The position numbers were made by a program, and so were the translations under genes. The notes beneath the pieces were generated by a model. That model searched no databases, was not told the origin of the DNA, and saw nothing but the letters and a program-made list of their open reading frames with translations. A stretch of DNA of 42,925 nucleotides from Pleurocapsales cyanobacterium LEGE 10410 (GTDB lineage: Bacteria; Cyanobacteriota; Cyanobacteriia; Cyanobacteriales; Xenococcaceae): the NCBI GenBank assembly GCA_015207195.1, contig JADEXJ010000039.1:1-42925 (forward strand), given 5' to 3'. Every line of letters begins with the position of its first letter. The stretch's first letter is position 1. Below are positions 31,435-39,799 of the stretch, piece after piece.

Positions 31435-31778
31435 GTAGTTTGTTTATTCGTCTCTACCTAGATGAAGATGTTAATGTTTTGGTAGCCGATCTACTCAACG
31501 CCAGAGGATTTGATGTTCTAACTGTTAGAGATGCAGAAAAACTTCAAGCAAGCGATGCAGAACAACTTGCTTACGCCGTTAGTCAACAAAGAGCTTTAGT
31601 TACACACAACCGTAGTGATTTTGAAAGGCTTATTCAAACCTATTTTGCTACAGAAAAAAAGCATTATGGAGTATTTTTAGCCGTTCGTCGTTCACCCCAA
31701 GCAATTGCCAAAAGACTTCTAGCTATCTTAAATCATGTAACAGCAGATGAAATGGAAAATCAAGTTCGATATATCTAA
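31431..31778 (+). CDS. DUF5615 PIN-like toxin (pair 2)
   Basis: The 115-residue DUF5615 protein is complete: LYLDEDVNVLVADLLNARGF, DVLTVRDAEKLQASDAEQLA, YAVSQQRALVTHNRSDFERL and GVFLAVRRSPQAIAKRLLAI. The acidic residues of the PIN-like active site (DEDV, THNRSDF) are in place. These proteins are thought to act as ribonucleases, by analogy with VapC. The gene overlaps the DUF433 gene by four bases; repeat R7 follows 11 bases after its stop. Confidence 0.92.
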   Translation: MSSLFIRLYLDEDVNVLVADLLNARGFDVLTVRDAEKLQASDAEQLAYAVSQQRALVTHNRSDFERLIQTYFATEKKHYGVFLAVRRSPQAIAKRLLAILNHVTADEMENQVRYI

Positions 31779-31788
31779 TAATCAAATA

Positions 31789-31825
31789 GCGATCGCTATT
31801 TGATTATGTGGTGAAGTGCGATCGC
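31789..31825 (+). repeat. Junction repeat R7 (second half): DUF433 pair 2 | RelE-like pair
   Basis: GCGATCGCTATTTGATTATG then TGGTGAAGTGCGATCGC: two HIP1 octamers flanking the repeat core, same orientation as R2-R4. It contains the 3' end of the convergent RelE-like gene, whose last codons (MRSHFTT) and stop are read from it. Confidence 0.8.
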
Positions 31826-32079
31826 ATTATCAAGTATCTGATGATCCTAAAATACCCGCTTCTATCAACAGTTTCTGACTCTAACAAACCCAAAGTTCGA
31901 TAGTTAAGACTTACGCGAACAGAATAAATTGGCTGTCTTTGACTTACTTTCTTGAATTGAAGACTAGGATGAGTTGAATCTTTTTGCCAAAGTTTGTATG
32001 CTTTAATCGCTTGTTTGCGAACTGATGCAGGAAGTTGGTTAAATCCTTTACGAAATGATTTGGTGACACTTAATTTCAT
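31804..32079 (-). CDS. RelE/ParE-like toxin with altered C-terminus
   Basis: The 91-residue frame begins MKLSVTKSFRKGFNQLPASV, then RKQAIKAYKLWQKDSTHPSL and QFKKVSQRQPIYSVRVSLNY with RTLGLLE, the RelE/ParE fold up to its fourth strand. After ESETVD the family expects a strand like WFWIGSHxxYD. Here the frame instead reads RSGYFRIIRYLIMRSHFTT, while the +1 frame gives a weak match (AGILGSSDT then stop). A one-base shift therefore seems to have replaced the native end with repeat-encoded sequence. Catalytic function is doubtful. It overlaps the end of the antitoxin gene by four bases (ATGA). Confidence 0.8.
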   Translation of the reverse strand: MKLSVTKSFRKGFNQLPASVRKQAIKAYKLWQKDSTHPSLQFKKVSQRQPIYSVRVSLNYRTLGLLESETVDRSGYFRIIRYLIMRSHFTT

Positions 32080-32306
32080 TTCTCAGTCGAAAGAAAATCA
32101 TCAAGCAAAACAGTTTCATCATCATTTATTTCCTGTCGCACCATTTCCGCCATCCGATCCCATTGTTCGTCAGTTGTTGAATTAAAGCGGGTTGACCATT
32201 TCTGCTCATCTTGTAATTCTTCTAAAAGCCGAGATGCGATCGCGTCTTGTTGTTCTGGTGACAGTTTCTCGATTTCGGAGATCGCCTGGCGTAGCAGTTT
32301 AGTCAT
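32076..32306 (-). CDS. Antitoxin of the RelE-like pair
   Basis: The 76-residue protein starts MTKLLRQAISEIEKLSPEQQ and continues DAIASRLLEELQDEQKW, the common N-terminal helix pair of small cyanobacterial antitoxins paired with RelE-like toxins (x-LPxxxQDxxAxxxLEEL). The rest is acidic and helical and ends LLDDFLSTEK, likely wrapping the toxin. It overlaps the toxin gene by four bases and is translated first, as usual. Repeat R8 lies about 90 bases upstream of its start. Confidence 0.85.
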   Translation of the reverse strand: MTKLLRQAISEIEKLSPEQQDAIASRLLEELQDEQKWSTRFNSTTDEQWDRMAEMVRQEINDDETVLLDDFLSTEK

Positions 32307-32397
32307 ATTTTAATAGCAGTCAAGATTACATAACTTTTTAATTTTAGTCCAAACAAATTTATTATTTAAACTTAAATTTTGAGAGAAAAAATGTAAG

Positions 32398-32470
32398 ATT
32401 GCGTCGAACAAATTTAGGCAAAAGGAATGGAATACGATGTTTCTTTATATTATGCGGATTTGCGATCGCT
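32398..32470 (+). repeat. Junction repeat R8 (first half): RelE-like pair | moaE
   Basis: GATTGCGTCGAACAAATTTA, then GGCAAAAGGAATGGAATACG, then ATGTTTCTTTATATTATGCG and GATTTGCGATCGCTT. It is the RND-derived first half again, with GCGGATTTGCGATCGCT as in R2 rather than GCCGTAGGCGATCGC as in R5. Same orientation. It is the last copy; moaE begins the housekeeping region. Confidence 0.8.
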
Positions 32471-32514
32471 TGAGGAACATATAAAGCCATTTTCAAGTTT
32501 CATACTGCATTTGA

Positions 32515-33021
32515 TTAGCAATTATTACTCTCATCTTGTTCGCACGCCCCAATTGAAACCCAGGTACTGTTTGATGTACCGTCTGTCTCATAATAAAATT
32601 CCTTTTTCCAGATGGGTGCATTATGTTTTAACGTGTCGATCGCATAACGACAGGCAGCAAACGCTTCACCACGATGGGGGCAGCCTACCGCCACGATTAC
32701 ACTAATTTCGCCAATTTTGAGCTTTCCTACTCGATGATGGATGACCACGCGGTTAACATCCTGCCATTGTTGACGTGTTTCGGCAGCAATATTATTGAAG
32801 ACGGCGATCGCCATTGGCTGATAAGCCTGATATTCGAGATATTCTACCGCTTTACCATCGGTTTGATTACGCACCGTACCACTCATTAACACTACTGCAC
32901 CGTTAGCTGCATCATCGGCTAGTTCGTAGGTTTCTGCCAAAGACAATGGTGCCATGGTGATAGAAAAACTGTCGTTAGGATTAGTGTCGGTAGATAGAGG
33001 AGGAGAACTAAGGTTAACCAT
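32515..33021 (-). CDS. moaE: MoaE, large subunit of molybdopterin synthase
   Basis: MoaE, with the sulfur carrier MoaD, converts cyclic pyranopterin monophosphate to molybdopterin. The 168-residue protein has ITMAPLSLAETYELADDAANG, quoted here in two parts (ITMAPLSLAE, TYELADDAANG). It also has VVLMSGTVRNQTDGK, VEYLEYQAYQPMA, VVIHHRVGKLKIGE and KHNAPIWKKEFY, the last with the catalytic Lys residues. All conserved blocks are present. The start at 33021 follows the family length, with a short variable N-terminus. moaD and other cofactor genes are not adjacent. The reading frame ends beside junction repeat R8. Confidence 0.93.
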   Translation of the reverse strand: MVNLSSPPLSTDTNPNDSFSITMAPLSLAETYELADDAANGAVVLMSGTVRNQTDGKAVEYLEYQAYQPMAIAVFNNIAAETRQQWQDVNRVVIHHRVGKLKIGEISVIVAVGCPHRGEAFAACRYAIDTLKHNAPIWKKEFYYETDGTSNSTWVSIGACEQDESNNC

Positions 33022-33289
33022 ATTCTTTTTTTAGCGCGATCTTATCTTCTTGAATGTATTTTACTAGATTCGCCTCCGAGATAAATAGTCAAGCAATGAC
33101 TAATGACTAACTACTAGCTAAGCTTCCCTACTAACTCCCAATTTGGATCTAGATTTGGATTCGCGATCGGGTAGAATGCTTCATGGCGGTTTTATTGGGT
33201 TCGCTCGAACTCAAAATAATCTCTAACCTAAGAAGAATTTGCTTTTAAACATCAATTGTTGTAGATACGATTAGTATTCGGAGAACTCT

Positions 33290-33799
33290 ATGGACTTATC
33301 TCTTATTCCCGCACAGCCCGAACCAGATGTAATCAATGTTTTGATTGAGATTCCTGGCGGTAGCAAAAATAAATACGAATTTGACAAAGACATGAACGCC
33401 TTTGCCTTAGATCGGGTTTTATTCGCCTCGGTCAAATATCCTTATGATTATGGATTTGTCCCTAATACCCTGGCGGATGATGGCGATCCTTTAGACGGGA
33501 TGGTAATTATGGATGAACCTACTTTTCCTGGATGTGTGATTGCAGCTAGACCCATTGGCATGTTAGAAATGATCGACGGTGGCGATCGCGATGAAAAAAT
33601 TCTCTGTGTCCCAACCGAAGATCCACGCTATAAAGAAGTAAAATCCCTTAAAGATGTTTCTCCCCATCGCTTAGACGAAATTGCCGAGTTTTTTAGAACC
33701 TATAAAAATTTAGAAAAGAAAGTGACTGAAATCAAAGGCTGGCAAGACGTTGATGCGGTCAAACCTTTAATCGAACAGTGCATTAAAGCCTACAAATAA
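33290..33799 (+). CDS. ppa: Inorganic pyrophosphatase (family I)
   Basis: The 169-residue soluble pyrophosphatase hydrolyses PPi to two phosphates with Mg2+, driving biosynthetic reactions. Signatures are intact: [16 protein letters not shown] near 19, [15 protein letters not shown] near 46, and the metal-binding DGDPLDGMV at 64-72; [15 protein letters not shown] completes the family. Length is normal. GGAG lies before the ATG. It is followed by a hairpin and then ndhM, a common cyanobacterial order being uncertain, so co-transcription is not claimed. Confidence 0.95.
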   Translation: MDLSLIPAQPEPDVINVLIEIPGGSKNKYEFDKDMNAFALDRVLFASVKYPYDYGFVPNTLADDGDPLDGMVIMDEPTFPGCVIAARPIGMLEMIDGGDRDEKILCVPTEDPRYKEVKSLKDVSPHRLDEIAEFFRTYKNLEKKVTEIKGWQDVDAVKPLIEQCIKAYK

Positions 33800-33810
33800 T
33801 TAGCATGGTT

Positions 33811-33851
33811 ATATTTGGTAGGTCATAAACAGTACCGTTCCTACCAAATAT
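33811..33851. terminator. Hairpin between ppa and ndhM
   Basis: ATATTTGGTAGG and CCTACCAAATAT form a perfect 12-bp stem around a 17-base loop, 12 bases after the ppa stop. No T tract follows, so it may be an attenuator, an mRNA 3'-end stabiliser or an operator rather than a classic terminator. Confidence 0.5.
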
Positions 33852-33884
33852 TCTTGTAGAATACTTCTTAAACATCTTAAAAGT

Positions 33885-34241
33885 ATGCTGATAAAATCAA
33901 CTACCCGCCACGTTCGGATCTATACTGCGGAAGTAAAGGATAATGAACTGGTTAAAAGCGATAATGTTCTCACTCTCGATATCGATCCAGACAACGAATT
34001 TAACTGGAGTGAAGATGCTCTGCAAAAGGTTTATCGCAAGTTTGATGACCTAGTAGAAGAGAGGAATGGCGACGAGCTAACCGAATATAATCTGCGCCGT
34101 ATTGGTTCGGATCTAGAGCATTATATTCGCTCCTTATTACTGGATGGAGAAATTAACTATAATCTTGGGGCTAGAGTCCGTAACTATAGCATGGGTTTAC
34201 CGCGCATGGAAAGTCCCGATACTGAAGGAAAATACTTTTGA
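33885..34241 (+). CDS. ndhM: NdhM, NAD(P)H-quinone oxidoreductase (NDH-1) subunit M
   Basis: NdhM is a peripheral subunit of the photosynthetic NDH-1 complex, which is unique to cyanobacteria and chloroplasts and works in cyclic electron flow and CO2 uptake. The 118-residue sequence is clear: MLIKSTTRHVRIYTAEVKDN, LTLDIDPDNEFNWSEDALQK, VYRKFDDLVEE, YNLRRIGSDLEHYIRSLLLD and YSMGLPRMES. Length is normal for the family. It is followed by a strong intrinsic terminator at 34328. This gene is one of the best markers of the cyanobacterial origin of the window. Confidence 0.96.
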   Translation: MLIKSTTRHVRIYTAEVKDNELVKSDNVLTLDIDPDNEFNWSEDALQKVYRKFDDLVEERNGDELTEYNLRRIGSDLEHYIRSLLLDGEINYNLGARVRNYSMGLPRMESPDTEGKYF

Positions 34242-34327
34242 CTTCCAGCCATTTCGGGCGATCGCCGATTCTTTTTTCAGCAAGAGCTTGTAATTGGGTT
34301 TGGTTAGCAAAATTTATCTGTCCCCCT

Positions 34328-34353
34328 CCCCTCAAGTTTCTGAGGGGCTTTTT
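34328..34353 (+). terminator. Intrinsic terminator after ndhM
   Basis: CCCCTCA and TGAGGGG form a 7-bp stem with loop AGTTTC, followed by CTTTTT. This is a standard rho-independent terminator, about 85 bases after the ndhM stop. Confidence 0.85.
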
Positions 34354-34678
34354 GGTAGTTAAAATTTTTACAGGTAATAGTTCTCACTAAAAATTTTTGT
34401 AACTGATAATTAAGCTGGCTTATGGCTAAATTATTCATATTTGATCGAGTGGATAACGAATAGTCGTGATTTTGATGGCGCTCAATAGTTAAGTGAGGAA
34501 ATGAAGTAATCAGACAGTGCTTTGAGCAGAATAGCTCAATAAAGATTTCAATTTATCGTAAATTTACTTTATATGGGTTATCGTCAGCAAGAGAGTTTTT
34601 GACATTGTTCTTCAATAATGAATGCTGTGTGAAACAAGCTCAATAAATTTATTTCTAAGGACAAACAAAAACAAAATT
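34354..34678. other. Intergenic region between the ndhM terminator and the hydroxylase gene
   Basis: No gene, RNA or clear repeat seen in these 325 bases. AT-rich, with no HIP1 octamer; the promoter of the downstream gene probably lies near its right end. Confidence 0.4.
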
Positions 34679-35188
34679 ATGCATTTCGTCGCCTGTTTCA
34701 TCTTCGCTTTTATTTTTGGCACCTTTTTAGAGTACTCTGTTCATCGCTTGATGCACGTCTATCCTAAATTTGGCAACGGAATCACGACTCATTTTAATCA
34801 TCATCGTTGCAATACGACCAAGGGTTTTTTAGGAGATTTTTTGGATTATAGTTTGGTAGCTTTATTTGCCCTACCAACTTGCTTAATCTCTGTATCGTTA
34901 GGGATTACTTTTTTTTTGGGTATATTAGCCTGTGCAGCTTTTGCCTCTTATGCCCATCAAATACAGCACGATCGCCCGTCTGAGTGCTTTTGGATGAAAA
35001 TGCCTATTCACTATGTCCATCACCAAAATAATCAGTGGGATAGCAATTTTGGCGTAGCTGTAGACTGGTGGGATCGTATTTTTGGTACTTATAAGTATGT
35101 AAACTGGCTTGAGAGCGAATCATCTTCTCCAGCAAAATTAAATTGTTTAAAAGCCAAAAGCCGAGCGATAACGACTAGCAAACTTTAA
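34679..35188 (+). CDS. Fatty acid hydroxylase-like di-iron membrane protein
   Basis: The 169-residue protein belongs to the fatty acid hydroxylase (ERG3/sterol desaturase-like) superfamily, integral membrane enzymes with a His-ligated di-iron centre. His clusters: HRLMH (22-26), HFNHH (38-42), HQIQH (near 100) and HYVHHQNN (near 118). They lie beside hydrophobic segments at 1-19 and 55-95. Substrates could be fatty acids, carotenoids or sterols. The ATG at 34679 is preferred to an in-frame ATG 19 codons upstream since it starts directly with the first helix. Its end overlaps the convergent mtnA gene by four bases. Confidence 0.82.
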   Translation: MHFVACFIFAFIFGTFLEYSVHRLMHVYPKFGNGITTHFNHHRCNTTKGFLGDFLDYSLVALFALPTCLISVSLGITFFLGILACAAFASYAHQIQHDRPSECFWMKMPIHYVHHQNNQWDSNFGVAVDWWDRIFGTYKYVNWLESESSSPAKLNCLKAKSRAITTSKL

Positions 35189-36243
35189 ACCGCTATCCCA
35201 CGATGATCGATTAAAGACTCTGGTTTAATTGCGCCTTGTTCGGTAATAATCGCCGTAATTAGGTTGGCAGGGGTAACATCAAAGGCAGGGTTGTAAAATT
35301 CTGCCCCCTCTGCACAAATAGCAGTATGGTCGATCTCGGCTATTTCTGCTGCATCTCTCTGTTCTATGGGAATTTGGCTGCCGTCAGTTAGCTTGAAGTC
35401 AATCGTTGAGAAGGGTGCAGCAACATAAAAAGGGATATTGTGGGCTTGGGCTGCGATCGCCAGAGAATAAGTACCGATCTTATTGGCAGCATCTCCATTA
35501 GCAGCAATGCGATCTGCCCCCACTACTACTAGATCGATCATCTTTTGTTGCATACAATGAGCAGCCATGCTGTCGGTAATTACCGTTACAGGAATGTTTT
35601 CTTGGACGCATTCCCAGGCGGTTAATCTTGCTCCCTGTAACCGAGGACGAGTTTCATCGGCATATACCCTGGCTAAACGCCCATCATGCCAAGCAGAGCG
35701 AACTACCCCCAAGGCAGTGCCATAACCAGCAGTAGCCAAAGAACCAGCATTACAGTGGGTGAGAATTTTTAACTTTTGTGGAGTATCGGGTAAGACAGTC
35801 AAACCATAATCGCCGATCGCCTGGCAAGTTTTTAAGTCTTCGGACTGAATTTGTTGAGCGGTTTTTAGTAAAGTAGCTTTAATTTCGGCAACTGTGCCAA
35901 TTTCTTCGTAAGCAGTCTTGAGCATTCGGGCGATCGCCCAAAACAAATTAACCGCTGTAGGGCGAGTTTGACGTAACAAGCTAGCAACCTGTTCTAGATG
36001 CCTGAGAAATTCTTGACGGTTATTCGTCTCAATTTCTGTCGCCCCCAAATACATTCCATAAGCCGAGGCAACTCCTATAGCTGGCGCACCGCGAACGATC
36101 ATAGTTTTGATAGCATAAGCCATGTCTATGCTGCGAGCGATCGCAACTCGACTATACTCTCCAGGTAGACGGGTTTGATCGATTAATAATACTTTGTTGT
36201 CTTGCCAAACAACAGGATAGATTTGATTGGATGCTGAGTTCAT
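35185..36243 (-). CDS. mtnA: S-methyl-5-thioribose-1-phosphate isomerase
   Basis: MtnA isomerises methylthioribose 1-phosphate to methylthioribulose 1-phosphate in the methionine salvage pathway. The 352-residue protein is complete: [20 protein letters not shown] near 48, [20 protein letters not shown] with the catalytic Cys near 165, [16 protein letters not shown], and [20 protein letters not shown] with the catalytic Asp near 245. It belongs to the eIF2B-alpha-like fold. Length and motifs are normal. Other salvage genes are not in the window. The gene ends four bases inside the convergent hydroxylase-like gene. Confidence 0.95.
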   Translation of the reverse strand: MNSASNQIYPVVWQDNKVLLIDQTRLPGEYSRVAIARSIDMAYAIKTMIVRGAPAIGVASAYGMYLGATEIETNNRQEFLRHLEQVASLLRQTRPTAVNLFWAIARMLKTAYEEIGTVAEIKATLLKTAQQIQSEDLKTCQAIGDYGLTVLPDTPQKLKILTHCNAGSLATAGYGTALGVVRSAWHDGRLARVYADETRPRLQGARLTAWECVQENIPVTVITDSMAAHCMQQKMIDLVVVGADRIAANGDAANKIGTYSLAIAAQAHNIPFYVAAPFSTIDFKLTDGSQIPIEQRDAAEIAEIDHTAICAEGAEFYNPAFDVTPANLITAIITEQGAIKPESLIDHRGIAV

Positions 36244-36418
36244 AAAAAGGTAGAAGGTGGCGATCGCTCGTTCGGGGTTTGCTATCCTTAATCTTATATA
36301 GAAATTGTCTATTCTTTCTTTACTTTTGTTAGAGAAGCATTAAAGTGATTGTCTCTGACTCTACAAACGCCAAAATTCGCATCACGGCTAAGATTAATCT
36401 CCAATTCACCCCCATCTG

Positions 36419-38464
36419 TTACTGCCAATCCGACCAATCCTGATTGAAAATCGAGGTATCGGGAAATGCGGTGGGGTTGCCGTTTTCTTCTAGCTTATCT
36501 TTTAATATTTGCAGCTTTTCTTCCCTAATAAATGGCTCGTCTACTAGCTGATAGGGCATAATTTCTTCTTCCAGGCTAAATATTGCTGCTATTCCCGCAG
36601 CAGCACCAGAAGACCATTCAAAAGAGTGTACCCGATAGGCAGCAGCAGCAATATGACTAGTGGCAATACTCTTCCCCGCCACCAGCAAATTATCAATTTC
36701 TTGGGGAATCATCGCTCTCAAAGGAATTTGAAAGGGATAAGCCTGTCCTCCGCCCCTTCTTTCTCCTTCTCGTTCCGTATTACCCGCCTTTTCCGCAGGG
36801 CTATCACTCATGCAGGGATGAAAATCGATCGCATAGTGACCTACCCCCACCGAATCAGGATAGATCGTCGAACGAGTTCTTGCTTGAATCTGCTTAATAT
36901 CTATATTTTTGTTGCTTATCGCTTCAATTCCATCGATGGATTTCCATAGTTGACGGTAGGTAGTCGGATCGAGATTTTGTCCATAATATTCGTCTCGATA
37001 ATCAGCCCGCGAAATATCAGTTTCTGTAATCGTAAAGCCATCAGAGTAACCAGGAGAAACCCGACCGATTATTCTTCTGCCCTCGCGAATATAAGGATAT
37101 TTAGATAAGCCATGTGCCGTACCCATAGGTGAATCTAATCCCGTCAGCAAACGATGATTGGGGTGGGGCTTTTTGACACCATCCCCTAACTGAGAATCTG
37201 TAGTTCCTTCTACCAGCCAATAAAAATAGCCCAGGGCGTGATCTTCTCCGCGACTTAGAGTTCTAGTCCGCAGTCCTCCCAGCCAACCCCCAGGTTCGAG
37301 TTGACCCAATTCTTGTAGCTGTTGGCGGGTATAAACCAAATTATCTTCGGCTGTTCCAGGGCGATAATCATTACCCCAAGTCCAGTTTTGCATTGAAATA
37401 TCCCCAGGGGTAGATGCAGTGAACTCGATACCGCCAAATTTTTCGGTGTCTCCTGTTTCAGGACTCCAAATCCGACGATAGGTAAAGACCAGATCGAAGT
37501 CAGCCAATCTTTCTAGCTCGTAACTGTAATAGTTTTTATGTTGGTCATAAAAAGTCGGCTTTTGATGTTCTTGTGGTTCTGCTGTCGCCTCCATGGCAAA
37601 GGTATAGGTAAATCCCTGAGTACAGTAAGGATCTCCGTCTATGCTAGAAGAAGAAGGTTCTAAAGGAGATAGAGGGTCGATTCCTAGGCGATAGGGGACA
37701 TCAGCTAGGGCGACAATTTCTCCCGTTTCTGTGGCTTCGATAACGTACCAGTCCGCAGCCTGATCCGAGCTAGTTGCAGGAACAAAACGAATTATTTCTT
37801 TGCTAAATACACGGGAATCTGCGTAACTATAAGCATCTTCAATCGTGCTAGATAAAGGCAGGGTATTGAGAGGTAGATACTTATTTTTAGGACTGTGCTG
37901 AATGGCTACTGCGCTGGTGATTTGTTTTCCCGTTCCTCCTGCTGCTTTTTCAATGTCTAATTCTTTAACTACCGTCGTCGGAAACCATTTTAGAGTACCG
38001 TTTCCTTTCTCCTCAGCATCTTTTAGCTGTTGCCACATTATTGCATGGGCATCTTTGGGTAAAAAACAGGACTCACTTACCCAACAGTCCCCAGGATTTA
38101 GCTCTCCATAATATTCTTTGATCCGTTCCCGAAATTCTAAATAGCCACGAGGAAAAAACAAGCGAGAACGTTGCGTGGTGCGTTCATCCAGTGCAGAAGT
38201 ACCCTGAGCAGAAATTTGTCCTCCTACCCAGTCGGTAATTTCGGTCATGCAGACTGTTTTTCCTGCCAATAAAGCCTCATAACTGGCAGCCACTCCTGAT
38301 AAACCGCCACCGATTACTAATAATTCGCATTCTTCGGTACGATCTACAGTAGGTGACACTGCTTTAGCTAATAGTCCTGAATCCCAGATAACTAAACCCA
38401 CAGTTATCGAAACTAGTGTTTTAATCCAACCTAATGACACTTTATTTCCCCTCTTCTCTGGCAA
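36419..38464 (-). CDS. FAD-dependent oxidoreductase, membrane-anchored or exported
   Basis: The 681-residue protein starts with a hydrophobic segment (about 11-34) that serves as a signal or anchor. An FAD-binding Rossmann motif follows, ELLVIGGGLSGVAASYEALL (about 47-66), then TEITDWVGGQISAQGTSALD. Near the C-terminus are IPQEIDNLLVAGKSIATSHI and EWSSGAAAGIAA, typical of the 'FAD-dependent oxidoreductase' (PF12831-like) family, in which the FAD-binding N-terminus and a late substrate or FAD segment frame a long variable middle. Its reaction is unknown. It is a single gene, with no operon partner; its length is standard for cyanobacterial members. Confidence 0.82.
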   Translation of the reverse strand: MPEKRGNKVSLGWIKTLVSITVGLVIWDSGLLAKAVSPTVDRTEECELLVIGGGLSGVAASYEALLAGKTVCMTEITDWVGGQISAQGTSALDERTTQRSRLFFPRGYLEFRERIKEYYGELNPGDCWVSESCFLPKDAHAIMWQQLKDAEEKGNGTLKWFPTTVVKELDIEKAAGGTGKQITSAVAIQHSPKNKYLPLNTLPLSSTIEDAYSYADSRVFSKEIIRFVPATSSDQAADWYVIEATETGEIVALADVPYRLGIDPLSPLEPSSSSIDGDPYCTQGFTYTFAMEATAEPQEHQKPTFYDQHKNYYSYELERLADFDLVFTYRRIWSPETGDTEKFGGIEFTASTPGDISMQNWTWGNDYRPGTAEDNLVYTRQQLQELGQLEPGGWLGGLRTRTLSRGEDHALGYFYWLVEGTTDSQLGDGVKKPHPNHRLLTGLDSPMGTAHGLSKYPYIREGRRIIGRVSPGYSDGFTITETDISRADYRDEYYGQNLDPTTYRQLWKSIDGIEAISNKNIDIKQIQARTRSTIYPDSVGVGHYAIDFHPCMSDSPAEKAGNTEREGERRGGGQAYPFQIPLRAMIPQEIDNLLVAGKSIATSHIAAAAYRVHSFEWSSGAAAGIAAIFSLEEEIMPYQLVDEPFIREEKLQILKDKLEENGNPTAFPDTSIFNQDWSDWQ

Positions 38465-38721
38465 ATTTATTAATATTTCTAGTTAACAGGTAGTTTTGAT
38501 GATTTGCGAAACAAGTTTATTATGTAGTGCTATATACTGATCGGCAAGCCACCGAAGGCAATCTTAGGGCAGATTTTAGATGAGAAGTATTGGCAGGGCG
38601 CCCCTACATCCTAGTATCCTGACCAGAAATATGTAAATAAATTGTGACGATCGCGATCGCCAACTCGCAAAGTTATTTAAGGTGTAAGAGAAGAAACCGC
38701 TAAATTTGGGTTCGTTTTAGT

Positions 38722-39636
38722 ATGATTTCGGTTATCTATTCTCCAGAATTTTTAGAGCATAATACGGGATACGGACATCCCGAAAAAGCTAAACGGCTGA
38801 CGGCAGTTGTTGATGCCTTATCAGCAGTAGAGTGGCGAGACAAAATTAAATGGCAGTTACCGACTCCCGCCCCAGAAAAAAATATTCTGTCTTATATTCG
38901 CCAAATCCACACCCCAGAACATATCGATCGCATCAAGCGAGTTGCTGAAAAAGGTGGCGGATATTTGGATGGAGATACGCCGATTTCCCCACGTAGCTAC
39001 GAGGTGGCTTTGCTGGCGGTCAGTGCTTGGCTAGATGGAGTAGATCAAATTGTAGATCATCATCGTCCTGCCTTTGTGCTGGCGCGTCCCCCAGGACATC
39101 ATGCTACGAGGGATACCGCTATGGGATTTTGCCTGTTTTCTAATGCAGCGATCGCAGCAGAATATGCTTTGACTAAACCCAACGTGAAGCGAGTAGGTAT
39201 TTTGGACTGGGATGTCCATCACGGTAACGGTACAGAGGCAATTGTCAAAGATAATCCGCAGATTGCCTATTGTTCTCTACATCAGCATCCCTGCTATCCA
39301 GGGACAGGAAGCTCAAGCGATCGTGGGAGCTACAATAATCTGTTGGATCTACCGATGAAGGCGGGCAGTACCATTACTGATTATCAGGTGGTTTTTGAAC
39401 GAGAAGTAATGCCTTTTTTCCGCAGTTGGCAACCAGACATTCTAATTGTTAGTGCTGGTTATGATGCCAATTATGACGATCCTTTGGCAAGCATTTCTCT
39501 AAAACCAGAAGATTATAGCCTCTTAACAAAATATGTATTAGAAATTACCAACTATCCTCTGTTTGGCTTGGAAGGTGGTTATGATTTAGCAGCTTTAAGT
39601 CGATCGGTAGTTGCCACTTTAAGTAGTTGTCTGTAA
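38722..39636 (+). CDS. Histone-deacetylase-family amidohydrolase
   Basis: The 304-residue protein is a bacterial member of the arginase/deacetylase superfamily, removing acetyl groups from amines such as acetylpolyamines or from acetyl-lysine. It shows all active-site segments: LARPPGHHATRDTAMGFCLF with the His pair (126-127), GILDWDVHHGNGTEAI with zinc ligands Asp164 and His166, VSAGYDANYDDPLASISL with the third zinc ligand, and GLEGGYDLAAL with its Gly-Gly-Tyr. It is a standard length. The natural substrate is not known. It stands alone, between the FAD oxidoreductase and a histidine kinase gene. Confidence 0.93.
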   Translation: MISVIYSPEFLEHNTGYGHPEKAKRLTAVVDALSAVEWRDKIKWQLPTPAPEKNILSYIRQIHTPEHIDRIKRVAEKGGGYLDGDTPISPRSYEVALLAVSAWLDGVDQIVDHHRPAFVLARPPGHHATRDTAMGFCLFSNAAIAAEYALTKPNVKRVGILDWDVHHGNGTEAIVKDNPQIAYCSLHQHPCYPGTGSSSDRGSYNNLLDLPMKAGSTITDYQVVFEREVMPFFRSWQPDILIVSAGYDANYDDPLASISLKPEDYSLLTKYVLEITNYPLFGLEGGYDLAALSRSVVATLSSCL

Positions 39637-39799
39637 TAGTTGTTAATTATTTGCTAAAAATCTCATTAAAACTATTCTGTAAAATCATTAGGCAACTAAC
39701 TTTTGGAAATTGTTTCAAAATTTCCCCCGCCTTAATGAGCCAGTATTGTAAGAAGCTAACAGCTTTACGATTAAATAAATAATTCAGCTATGAATAAGT

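Noticed and set aside
28014-32470. Calling the toxin-antitoxin island an integron
   Set aside because: No integron integrase or attI is visible, and the repeats lack paired attC arms; genes also lie on both strands.
32427-32705. Plus-strand frame beginning MEYDVSLYYADL before moaE
   Set aside because: Its start is junction repeat R8 and the rest is antisense to moaE.
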